Shown: positions 42,480-52,844 of the stretch, piece after piece
Layout: every line of letters begins with the position of its first letter
Position numbering within the stretch: position 1 is the first letter of the stretch
Origin: a virus
DNA length: 64,000 bases
IMG/VR virus record: IMGVR_UViG_3300020596_000023
Coordinates: 1 to 64,000 of that record
Reading direction: 5' to 3' (one strand)
The notes under the pieces: generated by a model
The model's database searches: none
Seen by the model: the letters and a program-made list of their open reading frames with translations, nothing else
What the model was told of the DNA's origin: nothing
Made by a program: the position numbers and the translations under genes

Positions 42480-44903
42480 TTAGTTCTTACGAGTTTGAAG
42501 ATAAACTGCTCTTTGAATATCATCTACAGACCTGAACAATATTCTTTCTTCTATTGGTGAATCTTCTGATACAGTAGGATTTAGAATAAAATCTGTAGCA
42601 TCACCTAGATTCAAATTACGATCTCGATCTACCATAGTATTATTACCATCTTCTGCTAATTGATATACAGTATTTGTGCCAAGTGGTAAACCATTCTCAT
42701 CTTTGTAAGTATGTCTTTTCTTTATAATTCTGTATTCACCTGACCCAATTTTAATAAGAGCAGATACAGCAGGTTTAGTATCAACTTTACTTTTATCAGT
42801 AATAGCTGCTAATTGTGGAGTCAATTTTGTTTTACTTAATTGTGGATAAGTTGCACTAGCAGCCATGTGTAATCCTTGTTCATACGAAGGTGTGTTAGGC
42901 TTACTAACATTCATTAAATATTCACCAACTTTTAATCGTTCTTCACTACCACCACTACTAGGCAATACATACTGTTGTGGTAGTAATTTCTTTCCAGTCT
43001 TACTATCAATCACATTTATCATGTGAGGAAACCCAGAAGCTAATTCACCATCAGTAATAGTAGATTGAATTTTTATATCACCTTTTTTTACTTCTGGAAA
43101 AGTTTTATAAAGATGTTCTAAGATCTCATCAAAAGGTTGACCTGTTTCTGCCATCTGGTATTCACCTCCATTTTCAATCATGTGTCTACCAATCAATTCA
43201 TTTACTTTTCTAATTGTACCAGACTTTTGACCCATATCCGGCTCATCCAGAATATTGAAAGTTTGACCTTTAGGAGCATTAGGATCAACTGACTTTTTAT
43301 TTACATTATCTTGAAATGATCTAGCTTGATCTATAATTTTATTCTGAATAGAAATCTTTCTACGATTAATCTCATCTATTGTAGTACCACCCCAAATTTG
43401 AGGCATATATACCTTAGGAACTTTCTTATCCTTACTAGTATAAGGCTTAGTCAATTCCTGTATAAACTCAGATTTACTAAGTTTAGGAATACCAGATTTT
43501 TCACCTTTCTGAACTTTATACTCTTTCAAATAACTTTGATAAGACTTATCAGCATTTAAGTTATAGTCAGGAGTTTCTTGATAAGCCATAACTTTACTTT
43601 TATAAGTTCCTTTAGCTACAGCTAATTCAGATTGTAACAATCGTTGTTGTTCTTTCAATTCATCGTAGTTACCAGCACCACCTTGTTGGTTCTGAGTTAA
43701 AGCTCTTTCTATTTGTTTTAGTTGAGCTTCTTTAATTTTAATATTATCTAAGATTTTCTCAATTGGAACTATCTCTTTTGCAATAATAACACCTTCATTG
43801 CTAATAGTAAGACTAGCATCAAATGTTTTATCTCTAGCATCAGTACGATCTTGCTTATACTTTTCTAGCTTCAACCTATTAGAAGCTTCAATACTTTCCA
43901 TTAATATATTATCAGTAAGATATTTTGTATCAATGCTGGTAAAACCTGCCTTATCAGCAGCAGGTAAAATAAATCCATCAGCAATTTGAGAAGATAGAAT
44001 TGATTCAGCAAGTCCTTCTAATAATGCAGGACTAGCTTTAGCTTTATCAGGATCAATACCTTGAGATATTAAAAACTTAGTAAGTTCTTCATCGGTTATA
44101 CCAAGTTGTTCAAACATGTCCATATCAAATGGATTACCATTCGATATAGTATTAACTTTAAACATTGCTTCTTCCTTAATCAATTCTGCATAAGCTGGAT
44201 TAGTTTTTACAACCATCCTTAAAGCATCTACAACTTCATTTTCATCTACATAAGTTTGATCTCCTACTCGTAGATAACCTTTAGGAGTGGAGATATACTC
44301 ATGCTTGTTGCCTTTACCATCAGTCCAAGTCAAAGGTTTCTTACTCTCTTTCCAATCTTTTACAAGATTCATCATATCTGTAGAAATATCTTTGTTCTCT
44401 ACAGAGTTATAACCTTGAAACATAGTAGTAGGTTTTCCTGTAACAGGATCAAATTCTACAGTACTATTTTGATTTTCAGATAACGCTAAAGCTCTATCAT
44501 ATTGGGTTTGTCTGATGCCATTCTCCTTAGCACCAACTCGTTTAGTTTGAGTTTCCCTATATTGGTCATAAGCAGTTTTATCTCTCAAAGCTGCTCTAAC
44601 AGTATCGTTCTCATCAAACTCTGTTACTACTTTAGTCAACTCTCTTCCAATATTTTCATAGTCAGGTCTTTGAGATAAAGCATCTAATTTAGATCGAGTA
44701 GTACCTACTACTTCATCTACTAAAGGTTGGTAAGGATTACGAACATTTAAACCTTTCAAAGCTGAATTAGCTGTTGATAAATTAGCTTCATTAGTCCGAT
44801 ACCTTTGATCTAATGTTTTACCTAAATCATCCAATGCTTGAAAGTTCATTGGAACATATGTACTCATAGGTTCAGCATAGCTTAAATCCCTTAACACTGC
44901 CAT
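42480..44903 (-). CDS. virion cargo-type protein, 807 aa
   Basis: Two bases upstream of the giant RNAP gene. Soluble and highly charged, with helical regions (LKGLNVRNPYQPLVDEVVGTTRSKLDAL near 50; a coiled coil at about 385-440 with IKEAQLKQIERALTQNQQ). The C-terminal third is mixed alpha/beta. No signal or membrane part. Its place between the muzzle-type gene cluster and the RNAP giants matches crAss-like phage cargo proteins, which line the interior of the head-tail region. That role is from position. Confidence 0.65.
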   Translation of the reverse strand: MAVLRDLSYAEPMSTYVPMNFQALDDLGKTLDQRYRTNEANLSTANSALKGLNVRNPYQPLVDEVVGTTRSKLDALSQRPDYENIGRELTKVVTEFDENDTVRAALRDKTAYDQYRETQTKRVGAKENGIRQTQYDRALALSENQNSTVEFDPVTGKPTTMFQGYNSVENKDISTDMMNLVKDWKESKKPLTWTDGKGNKHEYISTPKGYLRVGDQTYVDENEVVDALRMVVKTNPAYAELIKEEAMFKVNTISNGNPFDMDMFEQLGITDEELTKFLISQGIDPDKAKASPALLEGLAESILSSQIADGFILPAADKAGFTSIDTKYLTDNILMESIEASNRLKLEKYKQDRTDARDKTFDASLTISNEGVIIAKEIVPIEKILDNIKIKEAQLKQIERALTQNQQGGAGNYDELKEQQRLLQSELAVAKGTYKSKVMAYQETPDYNLNADKSYQSYLKEYKVQKGEKSGIPKLSKSEFIQELTKPYTSKDKKVPKVYMPQIWGGTTIDEINRRKISIQNKIIDQARSFQDNVNKKSVDPNAPKGQTFNILDEPDMGQKSGTIRKVNELIGRHMIENGGEYQMAETGQPFDEILEHLYKTFPEVKKGDIKIQSTITDGELASGFPHMINVIDSKTGKKLLPQQYVLPSSGGSEERLKVGEYLMNVSKPNTPSYEQGLHMAASATYPQLSKTKLTPQLAAITDKSKVDTKPAVSALIKIGSGEYRIIKKRHTYKDENGLPLGTNTVYQLAEDGNNTMVDRDRNLNLGDATDFILNPTVSEDSPIEERILFRSVDDIQRAVYLQTRKN

Positions 44904-44904
44904 A

Positions 44905-46488
44905 TTACATTACTTTAGGTAAGTATTTAGAAAGAATACCACTAAGACCATTTGTAGGATCAGTTTGTGGAGTATTTGTACTATAACTAGAATTACTAGT
45001 AATTCCAGTTTTCTTATACTTTTGCAAGACAGTTTCAAATGGGATACCGGCTTCTAAGTCTTGCATTGCTTGTATAATATTACTACGTTCCAATACACCA
45101 GTATCAGCATATTTAGTTAATTCAATAAGCATAGTTTGCCTATCTCTAATAGCCATGTTTTTATCTCTCTCACCCATCCTCAAATCTTCTGTAAGATTAG
45201 CAGCATTAGCACTAACTCTAGTAACAATATCATCCTTCTGTTGCATCTGCATTAACTTATTTTGATTGATCAAACTAGTATTTGCAACTCTATTCTGATA
45301 TTCTGCTTGGAGGCTTTGATTAACTAAAGCATTCTCCTGATTAACTTTATCTGTAGTTAATTGATTTTTCATACCAATACTTTGACCTCGCAATTGACCA
45401 AGTCTTGCAGCTAATACGGAACTACCAGAAGTATTACCAGTAATAACATTACCATAGTTCTGTTCTGAATTATTTACGTTAGCAATCATACCACTATTAT
45501 CATATTTGGTACGAAGCTTAGGAGCTTGAGTTAGAACTGGATCAGGCACTTGTACTGACCTATTAGTTAATAACAGATTAGTTATGTTATCTACAAATGG
45601 AGATACTTTATTCAAGTCTAATCCAAATTTACCTTTAGGCATTTGTTGTTGCATCATTGCTTCTGCTTCTTGTTGAGCAGCTTGTTTCATCTGCTCTTGT
45701 GTATTGAACAATTCAATCATCGGATTTTCAGAAACTTTTTGAGCATTCCTGAAACCTTTATTTCTTTGCACGTAAGTTTTACCTTTTTTGCTATCAGTGT
45801 CAGCTTGAGTTCTAACCATTTCTTCTGATTCAAACTTGTTAGACTCTAATAACTCTTTTGCAAGATCCGCAAAAGTTTTATTAGTACCGGGAACAGCCAT
45901 ACTATTAGAAAATACCTTACCTTTATAAATAACTTCACCACCTTCCACTTCTGCCTTCATTCCTTTATTCATAAGAATTACACCAGTATTACCATCTTTA
46001 TTAGAATCTTCTTCGTGAGTATCACCTACAACTTTTATACCATTTGAATTTAGCTTCTTCAAATATCCACTGGAAATAGCAATAGGTTTAGCATCACCCA
46101 TATCACCACCATAATTGTAATACCCTTTAACGCCTAAACCCTTTGTAGGATAGTTTCTCATGATTTCAGCACTACGATCTTGCTCTATAAGCATTTCCTG
46201 TTGTTTTTGTAACTTCCGTTGTTCTTCTGCCTCTTTCTTGGCTTTAAGTGCATCAATCAAGCCTTTGCCAAGACCCAAAACTCCACCCGCTATTGAACCT
46301 ACTGGGCCAAAAGAACTGCCAGCAGTAAAGCCCTGTAAGCCCTCCGATAGTGCTGATGTGGCTACTCCTAAACCTGAATTGTTCTCGTCTTGAACCCTAC
46401 TATTTTGAGTAGAAAGCAATTGACTTAGAACCATACTTAATGATCCTAAGTCTCCACCATAGTTATACTTAACAATCTTTTTCATCAT
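44905..46488 (-). CDS. virion interior protein with Gly-rich segment, 527 aa
   Basis: Residues 45-85 contain a Gly/Ala-rich hydrophobic stretch (SEGLQGFTAGSSFGPVGSIAGGVLGLGKGLID) typical of ejected proteins. A coiled coil (AKKEAEEQRKLQKQQEMLIEQDRSAEIM), a middle beta region with AEVEGGEVIYKGKVFSN and a Gln/Met-rich part (AAQQEAEAMMQQQMP) follow. Its start codon overlaps the TAA of the upstream muzzle-type gene by one base (TTAATG). Cargo or ejection protein is the best guess. Confidence 0.6.
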   Translation of the reverse strand: MMKKIVKYNYGGDLGSLSMVLSQLLSTQNSRVQDENNSGLGVATSALSEGLQGFTAGSSFGPVGSIAGGVLGLGKGLIDALKAKKEAEEQRKLQKQQEMLIEQDRSAEIMRNYPTKGLGVKGYYNYGGDMGDAKPIAISSGYLKKLNSNGIKVVGDTHEEDSNKDGNTGVILMNKGMKAEVEGGEVIYKGKVFSNSMAVPGTNKTFADLAKELLESNKFESEEMVRTQADTDSKKGKTYVQRNKGFRNAQKVSENPMIELFNTQEQMKQAAQQEAEAMMQQQMPKGKFGLDLNKVSPFVDNITNLLLTNRSVQVPDPVLTQAPKLRTKYDNSGMIANVNNSEQNYGNVITGNTSGSSVLAARLGQLRGQSIGMKNQLTTDKVNQENALVNQSLQAEYQNRVANTSLINQNKLMQMQQKDDIVTRVSANAANLTEDLRMGERDKNMAIRDRQTMLIELTKYADTGVLERSNIIQAMQDLEAGIPFETVLQKYKKTGITSNSSYSTNTPQTDPTNGLSGILSKYLPKVM

Positions 46489-49400
46489 TAAATGTTTTTA
46501 AATCTAGTACCAGCAATACTAGGCTTTATGTCCAAACCAACTTCGATTATAGTCATCTCAATAAAGTTTGCATTAGTTATAACCAATCTAACTATGATAT
46601 TATTAGATAAAAATGGTCTAATATTCATAACCTTACTAGCATTTAAATTTGCAGTATTAGGTTCGTCAGTAGCTAACAAAACTGCATTATCAGGATTAAT
46701 TACAGTATCTCTGAATTTACCAAATATCCAACCATCACCCCTTTTAGCTAAGTTAGTATTGCCAATACCCGGCAAGTTAGTAACTCTACTTAATTGAATT
46801 AAACCACTACTTTGATTCTGATTGTAAACCATTATTTGATTAATAGTATTAGTATGACTAATGTCTTTATCAGAGAAAGCTTCTGTTAACCAACTTATAT
46901 TAGCTATCACCAAACTCTGTTCTGTATTAGATAGGCTAATATCAATGTAGCTGTTATAACTAAAACCATAGTAGTAACCTCTTAAATTTGGATTCAAATT
47001 GTGTGCCCACAATCCAAACAGTACAGTAGAAGGATTATTATAAATAGCTCTTAAACCTCTAATGCTAAACATATAAACAGTGGGAAAACAATCATGCTTA
47101 CATACCCATTCTTGTCTAGCTAAATCGTAGCTATAAGTATGACCAGCATTGACTTCCTTACCATCGCTAGCTACAGTTGTTATAAACAATCTATGAAAGT
47201 CTTTGTCATAACCAACTGTAACTCCTGAACCATTAAAAGGATTATCTAAGTAACTTACAACTCTCTTAAAAATAGTTTCAAACTCCCATCTGATAGCATT
47301 AGTCAATTCTTCTAATTGACCATTAAATAAATAAAATCTACCAGTAGTAGCATCAAAGAAAACAACTCCATTAGGACATACTATACAACTCCATTTACTT
47401 TTACTACCACTAAAAGCTCCATCACTTTCAATAACAGGTTTAGGCTTTTGTAAAAATAAGTCTGCACCATATAAAGCTACAGCACTATCACCAGTCTCAA
47501 GAACTTCCTGTGGATCAAAATAGTAAGTACCATATTCAGTAGTTACAAACAATCCATTATTATAACTTCTGACATTAGTAACTACACCAGTATTACGCTC
47601 CATTTCGGAATAGTCGTTAGCTCTAAATGTTCTGAATCGAATCATTGTAGATTCATCAGCTTGAACTAAGCTTCTAGCTATTCGATATGGAAACTTACTG
47701 ATAGTATCGGTGGAACAAGTAGTATCTTCCGCACACCCCTTTTTGACAAATCGCCGGTAGAAGGAGAAAGCCTGTAATTTACTGTAATCACCGTTGTATC
47801 CGTAGTAGTTGCCATGCCTTAAATATTCGATCTCATCAAATGGTGTTTCTACAGGTACAACATATTGATGTAGCATACTCTTAGGATAAAACTTTTCCCA
47901 ATCTTCTGTACCTTCCTGTCTTAGCCAAAGATTGGCAACATCATAAGCAGGTACAGTATATAATGCACCTACATAAGGATTAATCAATCCACTAGGAGTT
48001 GGCATTACATTGTGAAGCTTAAAACTATATTGAGCTATAACACAATCTCCTCCATGAACAAATCCTACTTCTAATGATGGTAAGAACGTAGTACCAGTAA
48101 AAATCAATTCTTGGCTATAATAATTATTATACAAGTCAGGTCTATAACTATAAAGGCTAGCCATTAATAAACCATGATCTGTATTAATCATAGTATTATC
48201 AAAGTCAACTTTTAAAGTTTCTTCACCTAACAAATTAGAATCAGGATCACCACTAATTAAAACATTCTCAGGATAATACTGAGTATTAGTAATCTTTCTG
48301 ATTGCTTCATAATCATTATCATCTATAGTATCTTGGAGCATTCTATAATATGATAAAGCCCCATTAATAAAACTATGATCTGCTTCAACCCCTGGACTAG
48401 TTTCAGGAATACTTATCTTAAAATGAGTCTTTAGATAATTAGCTGTAATAGTAGGAGTAGTATTTAATAAACTAAAATTGTGAAACCTAAAGCTTTCAGC
48501 ATGTTCTACAGCAGTATGACTTAATGGAAGAGCAACAGGATCAACACTGTTATACTCTTTGTTACTGATATAACCTAAAGCAATGTGACTACTATTAGTA
48601 AAGTCTCTTTGAGCATAAAAGATACCCCAATAACAAATCTGAGATTTCAGTTCATTTGGAATAATTACATTACTTATGTCCAACCTTAAAACTCTAGTAC
48701 ATAATCCATCAAGATCAACAATAGCTCCATCAAAAAATACATCATTGCCAAACCGTCTTTTGATATGTTCAAGACTTGGAGTCTTATGGTGTCTTACGTT
48801 TTCTCCTGCAAAGTCTGGAAAACAATCTGGATAAGTCTCAGTAGCATTCTCCCAATAACCCATAGTTCCATCAGCCTTAGAAGTATCAAAGACTTGAAAG
48901 AACTTAACCGCATTTCCTAAATCATTTGCAAGTTCCATTTGAGATAAATGAACAGCAGGATTAGCAGCAATAATATTTGCTAATAACGCTGTCTCATCTA
49001 AACCAGTTAAGTTAGTACTAGGTCTTGATAGAAGATCAAAATCATTTTCAGCAGAAGTATTTTCCCAATCTGTAGTGCTTGCAACTCTACCGGGAATATG
49101 TAGTATGTTCCATACTCCTTTATGAGTATAGAATCCTATGTACATTGCATAGACTTCATCGGGAAAAAAGCCTTGTAAACTTACTTGACGATTAGGGTCT
49201 TTATAACTTTCATCAGGTAAATCAGATTCAATTCCAATTGGAAATTCGTAATTCCAGTTAATTATAACAGCGTTAGCAATCTCTTGCAAGCTTTCAGGAT
49301 CAATACTATCTTCTGTAAGATTTCCTAAATACAATCTCTTATCAAGTATTGTACCAGTTTCTGCTTTGGTATATTTAGCATTTACTCCTAAAACTTCTTC

Positions 49401-50336
49401 AATACTTATAACTGAATCAACTTGACCAGTTACAATATATTCCATGCTACTAGAAATTATATCAATTTCTAATTCTGTAAAAGCTGATACAACTCCTCCA
49501 CCTGTTCTAACTACACCTACAACTAATTTAGGGTAGTTAGTATCTATGTTAGTAAATACTAGTCTTATACTTTTACCAGTCCTGATAGTGTCTATTGTAG
49601 CATCAGAGCCTTCAAAATCAATTATGGTATAATTATCACCTGATACATACGGGTTAGTTTCAGTCGAAAGATGAGAGTCAATTAAAGCCTCATAGATGTT
49701 AATCGTAGTAGCTGTTATAAATGGATCAGTTCTACTACCATCAATACTTTCATATTGAGTAAATACCGAATAGTTGCCAGTTAATAATTGACCTCCGGAA
49801 TTTCTAATTGTCACCGAACTTATCTGAGGTGGGCATGTGTCTGGAATCAATTCTAACAAATTTATGTTAGCTTCATCCACAATAAATTTAGTTGTAGGAT
49901 CAACTTCAAATGGTAAGCAATCTAAATTTATTGATCTTATATTATTAGCATTAGATGTAACACCTTCCCACCACACTAAAATCAAATCACCTTTAAAATT
50001 ATATTCATATACTCCTTGAATTGGAGTAGTTACTGTAAATATTAAAGTAATCGATTTTAGAACATCAGTCCTAATATTATTCTTAACTCTACTAATTGTG
50101 CTAACAGATTCAAAAACACCTGACACTAATTCAATGTTGACTGAAAATAAAATATCTTCTATAGGTGTTGATATAAACCCTGTAGAAGCTCCAACTTTAT
50201 TAGTACCAATTTGTAAAGTACCCGGTTCATTAGTTTTGCCAGTTTGATATTTATTTACTATATTTCTGGCTTTAACTAAACTACCTATAGGTCTTTCAGA
50301 TTTATTAGTACTTGTTATAAGACCGATAGGTTTCAT
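46488..50336 (-). CDS. tail stabilisation / muzzle-type protein, 1282 aa
   Basis: A long beta-rich protein starting MKPIGLITSTNKSERPIGSLVKARNIV. It has many receptor-like loops, ending in IVRLVITNANFIEMTIIEVGLDIKP. Size and position directly downstream of the neck-type gene agree with the P22 gp10-like stabilisation / crAss muzzle protein at the tail tip. One-base overlaps tie it to both neighbours (TAATG at 50336 and 46488). Element copy 6 lies within it and encodes QAFSFYRR. Confidence 0.55.
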   Translation of the reverse strand: MKPIGLITSTNKSERPIGSLVKARNIVNKYQTGKTNEPGTLQIGTNKVGASTGFISTPIEDILFSVNIELVSGVFESVSTISRVKNNIRTDVLKSITLIFTVTTPIQGVYEYNFKGDLILVWWEGVTSNANNIRSINLDCLPFEVDPTTKFIVDEANINLLELIPDTCPPQISSVTIRNSGGQLLTGNYSVFTQYESIDGSRTDPFITATTINIYEALIDSHLSTETNPYVSGDNYTIIDFEGSDATIDTIRTGKSIRLVFTNIDTNYPKLVVGVVRTGGGVVSAFTELEIDIISSSMEYIVTGQVDSVISIEEVLGVNAKYTKAETGTILDKRLYLGNLTEDSIDPESLQEIANAVIINWNYEFPIGIESDLPDESYKDPNRQVSLQGFFPDEVYAMYIGFYTHKGVWNILHIPGRVASTTDWENTSAENDFDLLSRPSTNLTGLDETALLANIIAANPAVHLSQMELANDLGNAVKFFQVFDTSKADGTMGYWENATETYPDCFPDFAGENVRHHKTPSLEHIKRRFGNDVFFDGAIVDLDGLCTRVLRLDISNVIIPNELKSQICYWGIFYAQRDFTNSSHIALGYISNKEYNSVDPVALPLSHTAVEHAESFRFHNFSLLNTTPTITANYLKTHFKISIPETSPGVEADHSFINGALSYYRMLQDTIDDNDYEAIRKITNTQYYPENVLISGDPDSNLLGEETLKVDFDNTMINTDHGLLMASLYSYRPDLYNNYYSQELIFTGTTFLPSLEVGFVHGGDCVIAQYSFKLHNVMPTPSGLINPYVGALYTVPAYDVANLWLRQEGTEDWEKFYPKSMLHQYVVPVETPFDEIEYLRHGNYYGYNGDYSKLQAFSFYRRFVKKGCAEDTTCSTDTISKFPYRIARSLVQADESTMIRFRTFRANDYSEMERNTGVVTNVRSYNNGLFVTTEYGTYYFDPQEVLETGDSAVALYGADLFLQKPKPVIESDGAFSGSKSKWSCIVCPNGVVFFDATTGRFYLFNGQLEELTNAIRWEFETIFKRVVSYLDNPFNGSGVTVGYDKDFHRLFITTVASDGKEVNAGHTYSYDLARQEWVCKHDCFPTVYMFSIRGLRAIYNNPSTVLFGLWAHNLNPNLRGYYYGFSYNSYIDISLSNTEQSLVIANISWLTEAFSDKDISHTNTINQIMVYNQNQSSGLIQLSRVTNLPGIGNTNLAKRGDGWIFGKFRDTVINPDNAVLLATDEPNTANLNASKVMNIRPFLSNNIIVRLVITNANFIEMTIIEVGLDIKPSIAGTRFKNI
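47737..47783 (-). repeat. dispersed ~47-bp element, copy 6 of 7
   Basis: Minus strand: AGTAAATTACAGG, a pyrimidine tract, CTACCGGCGATTT and an A-rich end (AAAAAGGG). It lies in the muzzle-type gene, sense orientation. Confidence 0.75.
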
Positions 50337-50968
50337 TAGCCTCTAGTTGATGGTAAGTTAAATATTCGCTTGTTTGCGTAGAAGGATTCTTCCGGACTTG
50401 GAGTATTACAAGCATTCCTAGCTCTACTCCTATAAATTTCACATAGTTGCATTAATTCAGGATAACCAAACATAGGATGCTTTAGACCTCTTAAAGTCAA
50501 GTATGTAATAACCTTATAAGAAATATAGTCTAGCAAAGGTTCTATTGCTGGTATCTGTAATTGACCACTAATTGTCGGATAATAGTGAATATCTACATGA
50601 CCACTTTCTGTACCAAACCATACATAAGGATACTCTAAGTAGTAGACATTTACTCTATAATCAGCAACAGCAAAGTTTCTAGTTCCTTGTAAAGATGGAT
50701 TGTAAAACACAGGAGCTAATATGTTATTGCCAATCTGCAATTTATCTAAAGCTTCAAAAGTACAAGGTAGTTTCAGTTTGTAATTAGCTATAACTGAATC
50801 AGCATCTACAACTATACCAAAAATATCCTTATTAGCCATATCTCTAAAACAACCTAGAACCCATCCATCTAAGTCACCTCTCCAACCATCTTCTGTAATA
50901 CCAAAGTTAGTTGCTAGTCTGGAAACAAACGTGTCAAGACTAATCCGTTTATGAATGCTTACGCTCAT
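50336..50968 (-). CDS. neck/tail adaptor protein, P22 gp4-like position, 210 aa
   Basis: A 210-residue mixed protein with aromatic beta region VWFGTESGHVDIHYYPTISGQLQIP (near 116) and a helical C-terminus. The HYYP...G...IP...LDYISYKVITYL pattern is typical of phage neck/tail-tube adaptors. It starts 20 bases inside the preceding gene and ends in TAATG overlap with the muzzle gene. Assigned as head-to-tail or tail-tubular component by pattern and position. Confidence 0.5.
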   Translation of the reverse strand: MSVSIHKRISLDTFVSRLATNFGITEDGWRGDLDGWVLGCFRDMANKDIFGIVVDADSVIANYKLKLPCTFEALDKLQIGNNILAPVFYNPSLQGTRNFAVADYRVNVYYLEYPYVWFGTESGHVDIHYYPTISGQLQIPAIEPLLDYISYKVITYLTLRGLKHPMFGYPELMQLCEIYRSRARNACNTPSPEESFYANKRIFNLPSTRG

Positions 50969-51746
50969 ACTTTTGGTATGTTAATGCTAGATCAGGATTT
51001 GCCTGTATAGCTTTTGTGAAAACTCTTAGAGCATTAAGATTATCTACAGTTCTTGTAAGATGATAACTACCATATTTTATATAACTCAAAGTGTAGTTAT
51101 TCAATTCCTTACAATACTTAGGTCTATACTGTATTCTTAACCACGGCTTAGGTTTATCGTAATATTCAAAGTACTTCTGACCATCAAGACAATCCTTGCT
51201 ATACACTTTAATACCCTGAGCTTCCAAGGCTTTTTTATTCCTAAAGCTTTTGACTCTATCTAATAAAAGTCTAGGCTTATCATTCTCATCCAGCTTAACT
51301 CGTGGTATATAGATTATAGCTTTTAAATTAAAAAAGACTTGACCATTCCAAGTAAGACAAGGTTCCTTACTTTTATGAATCAGTTGTTCTAGTATCCATG
51401 AATTATAAAAAGCTAAATTAATTACGTATTCTTCATAAGTTAAGTTATTAGCTATACCGTAATAAGCTAATTTATCTTCTAACTCATTTATATTTACTTT
51501 ATAACTATCCCTGTCTTTAAGCATCCGTTCTGACAAGTCTGACTCCATCTGCCCAATTAAAGAATTAATTCGTTCTATCTGATTTTTATAAACTTTGTGC
51601 TGTTGTACTAATTCAAATACTTTTGAATGAATGTATCTTTTGAAAAATACGTAAGCTTCTTTGTTTTCTCGAATCTTACATAAAGAAACTTTAAGTCCAA
51701 ATCCGTTTGGATTAATTTTAACCTTGACCTGATTCTGAATTTGCAT
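50949..51746 (-). CDS. structural-module protein, 265 aa
   Basis: Basic and helical. A coiled coil (about residues 45-80: KNQIERINSLIGQMESDLSER), then Lys/Arg and Tyr-rich C-terminal half (LRIQYRPKYCKELNNYTLSYIKYGSYHLTR). It overlaps both neighbours (20 bases at 50949, 29 bases at 51746). No family recognised; its place in the tightly overlapping neck cluster makes a virion or assembly role likely. Confidence 0.55.
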   Translation of the reverse strand: MQIQNQVKVKINPNGFGLKVSLCKIRENKEAYVFFKRYIHSKVFELVQQHKVYKNQIERINSLIGQMESDLSERMLKDRDSYKVNINELEDKLAYYGIANNLTYEEYVINLAFYNSWILEQLIHKSKEPCLTWNGQVFFNLKAIIYIPRVKLDENDKPRLLLDRVKSFRNKKALEAQGIKVYSKDCLDGQKYFEYYDKPKPWLRIQYRPKYCKELNNYTLSYIKYGSYHLTRTVDNLNALRVFTKAIQANPDLALTYQKYERKHS

Positions 51747-52377
51747 AGGATTGAGTGTTAGTGTCTTTTGCTTGCTGATAACTACCTAATATTGTCTGAT
51801 ACGCCAAAGCAACTAAATCGGCAGGATAAGGTAGTATATCATCGTCTGTTAAACAATTAGCAGATCCTTGATTAACTTCTTCTACTGATTGTGGATCAGC
51901 AAAAGCATGTCTAATCATAATATACTTAGGCATAACTGAGTTAAACACATAGATTCGATTATCACCATAGGTATACCGAATATGTTCTTTACCAACTTCA
52001 TTACAATGAGCATATCGCATGTTATTATAATCCGTGTAAGTAAATCCATATTGTCCATTAGGATTACCTACATAATTAAACGGTGCATGAGAATGAACAG
52101 TAATTATTGCGGGAACGTCTTGAACTGATCGTAACATAATAGTAGGATCAGAACTTAAACCAACTTGATCTAAAACAGCATTATAAGATTCTAGCGTTAA
52201 GTACAAGCTTTGCAAAGCGTCTCGTCTTAAACTAGGAACATTACGTTCGCTGTCTCTTCTTAATAGTAATGGCATTAAAGCTTTGAATCGTTGTTTAATC
52301 AACTCTACAAAACTATACTCTGTAGCTCTTCCAAGCTCATGAGCTATACCATAACCAAACTTGTTTAATGTTTGCAT
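51718..52377 (-). CDS. structural-module protein, 219 aa
   Basis: A soluble protein with helical N-terminus (LIKQRFKALMPLLLRRDSERN) and a beta centre (AIITVHSHAPFNYVGNPNGQYGFTY ... IRYTYGDNRIYVFNS). PYPADLVALAYQTILGSY is near the end. The type is conserved in crAss-like structural clusters next to the neck proteins, but I cannot fix its role. It is the first gene after the hairpin at 52396, so possibly the head of the neck/muzzle/cargo operon segment. Confidence 0.55.
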   Translation of the reverse strand: MQTLNKFGYGIAHELGRATEYSFVELIKQRFKALMPLLLRRDSERNVPSLRRDALQSLYLTLESYNAVLDQVGLSSDPTIMLRSVQDVPAIITVHSHAPFNYVGNPNGQYGFTYTDYNNMRYAHCNEVGKEHIRYTYGDNRIYVFNSVMPKYIMIRHAFADPQSVEEVNQGSANCLTDDDILPYPADLVALAYQTILGSYQQAKDTNTQSYANSESGQG

Positions 52378-52395
52378 CTTGTCTTAATAAAGTTT

Positions 52396-52415
52396 GGGGA
52401 GTATTTCTACTCCCC
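52396..52415 (-). terminator. hairpin between minus-strand units
   Basis: GGGGAGTA pairs perfectly with TACTCCCC around TTTC, between the genes at 52452 and 51718. On the minus strand it is followed by AAACTTTATT, so it may attenuate rather than fully terminate. Confidence 0.5.
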
Positions 52416-52451
52416 TTACCAAAACTAACAAATTATAATCCCATGTACTTA

Positions 52452-52826
52452 TTATTCTGTTAATAGTGTAGGACTACCCAAAAGCAAATCGTCAATTGTA
52501 GCATTTTTAGCTTCGATGATTTGATCTTTCTTAGCTATGACTTTTGTAGACTTAACTTGATTATTAATCAGCAAGCCTATAAAATTGACAACACCCATAA
52601 CACTGGCAATTACAACTTTAATAGAATCAGTTATCCATGCAATTCCATGATCTGCTGTAAGTAGCCAAAAGCCTACACCACTAACTGCTGTAAGAATTAC
52701 AGTAATTGTAGCAAACAAATTCTTATTGTTTACTTCGAGTTTATCTACTAGTCCTTGAATAAAACTAGTAATACCTCTACCAACTGCGTTGATTTGTAAA
52801 AACTCCAAAATTCCCTGAAGTGTCAT
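52452..52826 (-). CDS. two-pass membrane protein, holin candidate, 124 aa
   Basis: Two hydrophobic helices (about residues 38-57 and 69-88) separated by TADHGIAWITDS. An amphipathic N-terminus and a charged coiled tail (KVIAKKDQIIEAKNATID) complete a class II holin-like layout. No enzymatic motif. The next upstream gene is also membrane-anchored, so the two could form the lysis or envelope unit. The endolysin itself lies far away on the plus strand (6842). Holin is a guess. Confidence 0.5.
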   Translation of the reverse strand: MTLQGILEFLQINAVGRGITSFIQGLVDKLEVNNKNLFATITVILTAVSGVGFWLLTADHGIAWITDSIKVVIASVMGVVNFIGLLINNQVKSTKVIAKKDQIIEAKNATIDDLLLGSPTLLTE

Positions 52827-52844
52827 ACGATTGATGTTTAGTTA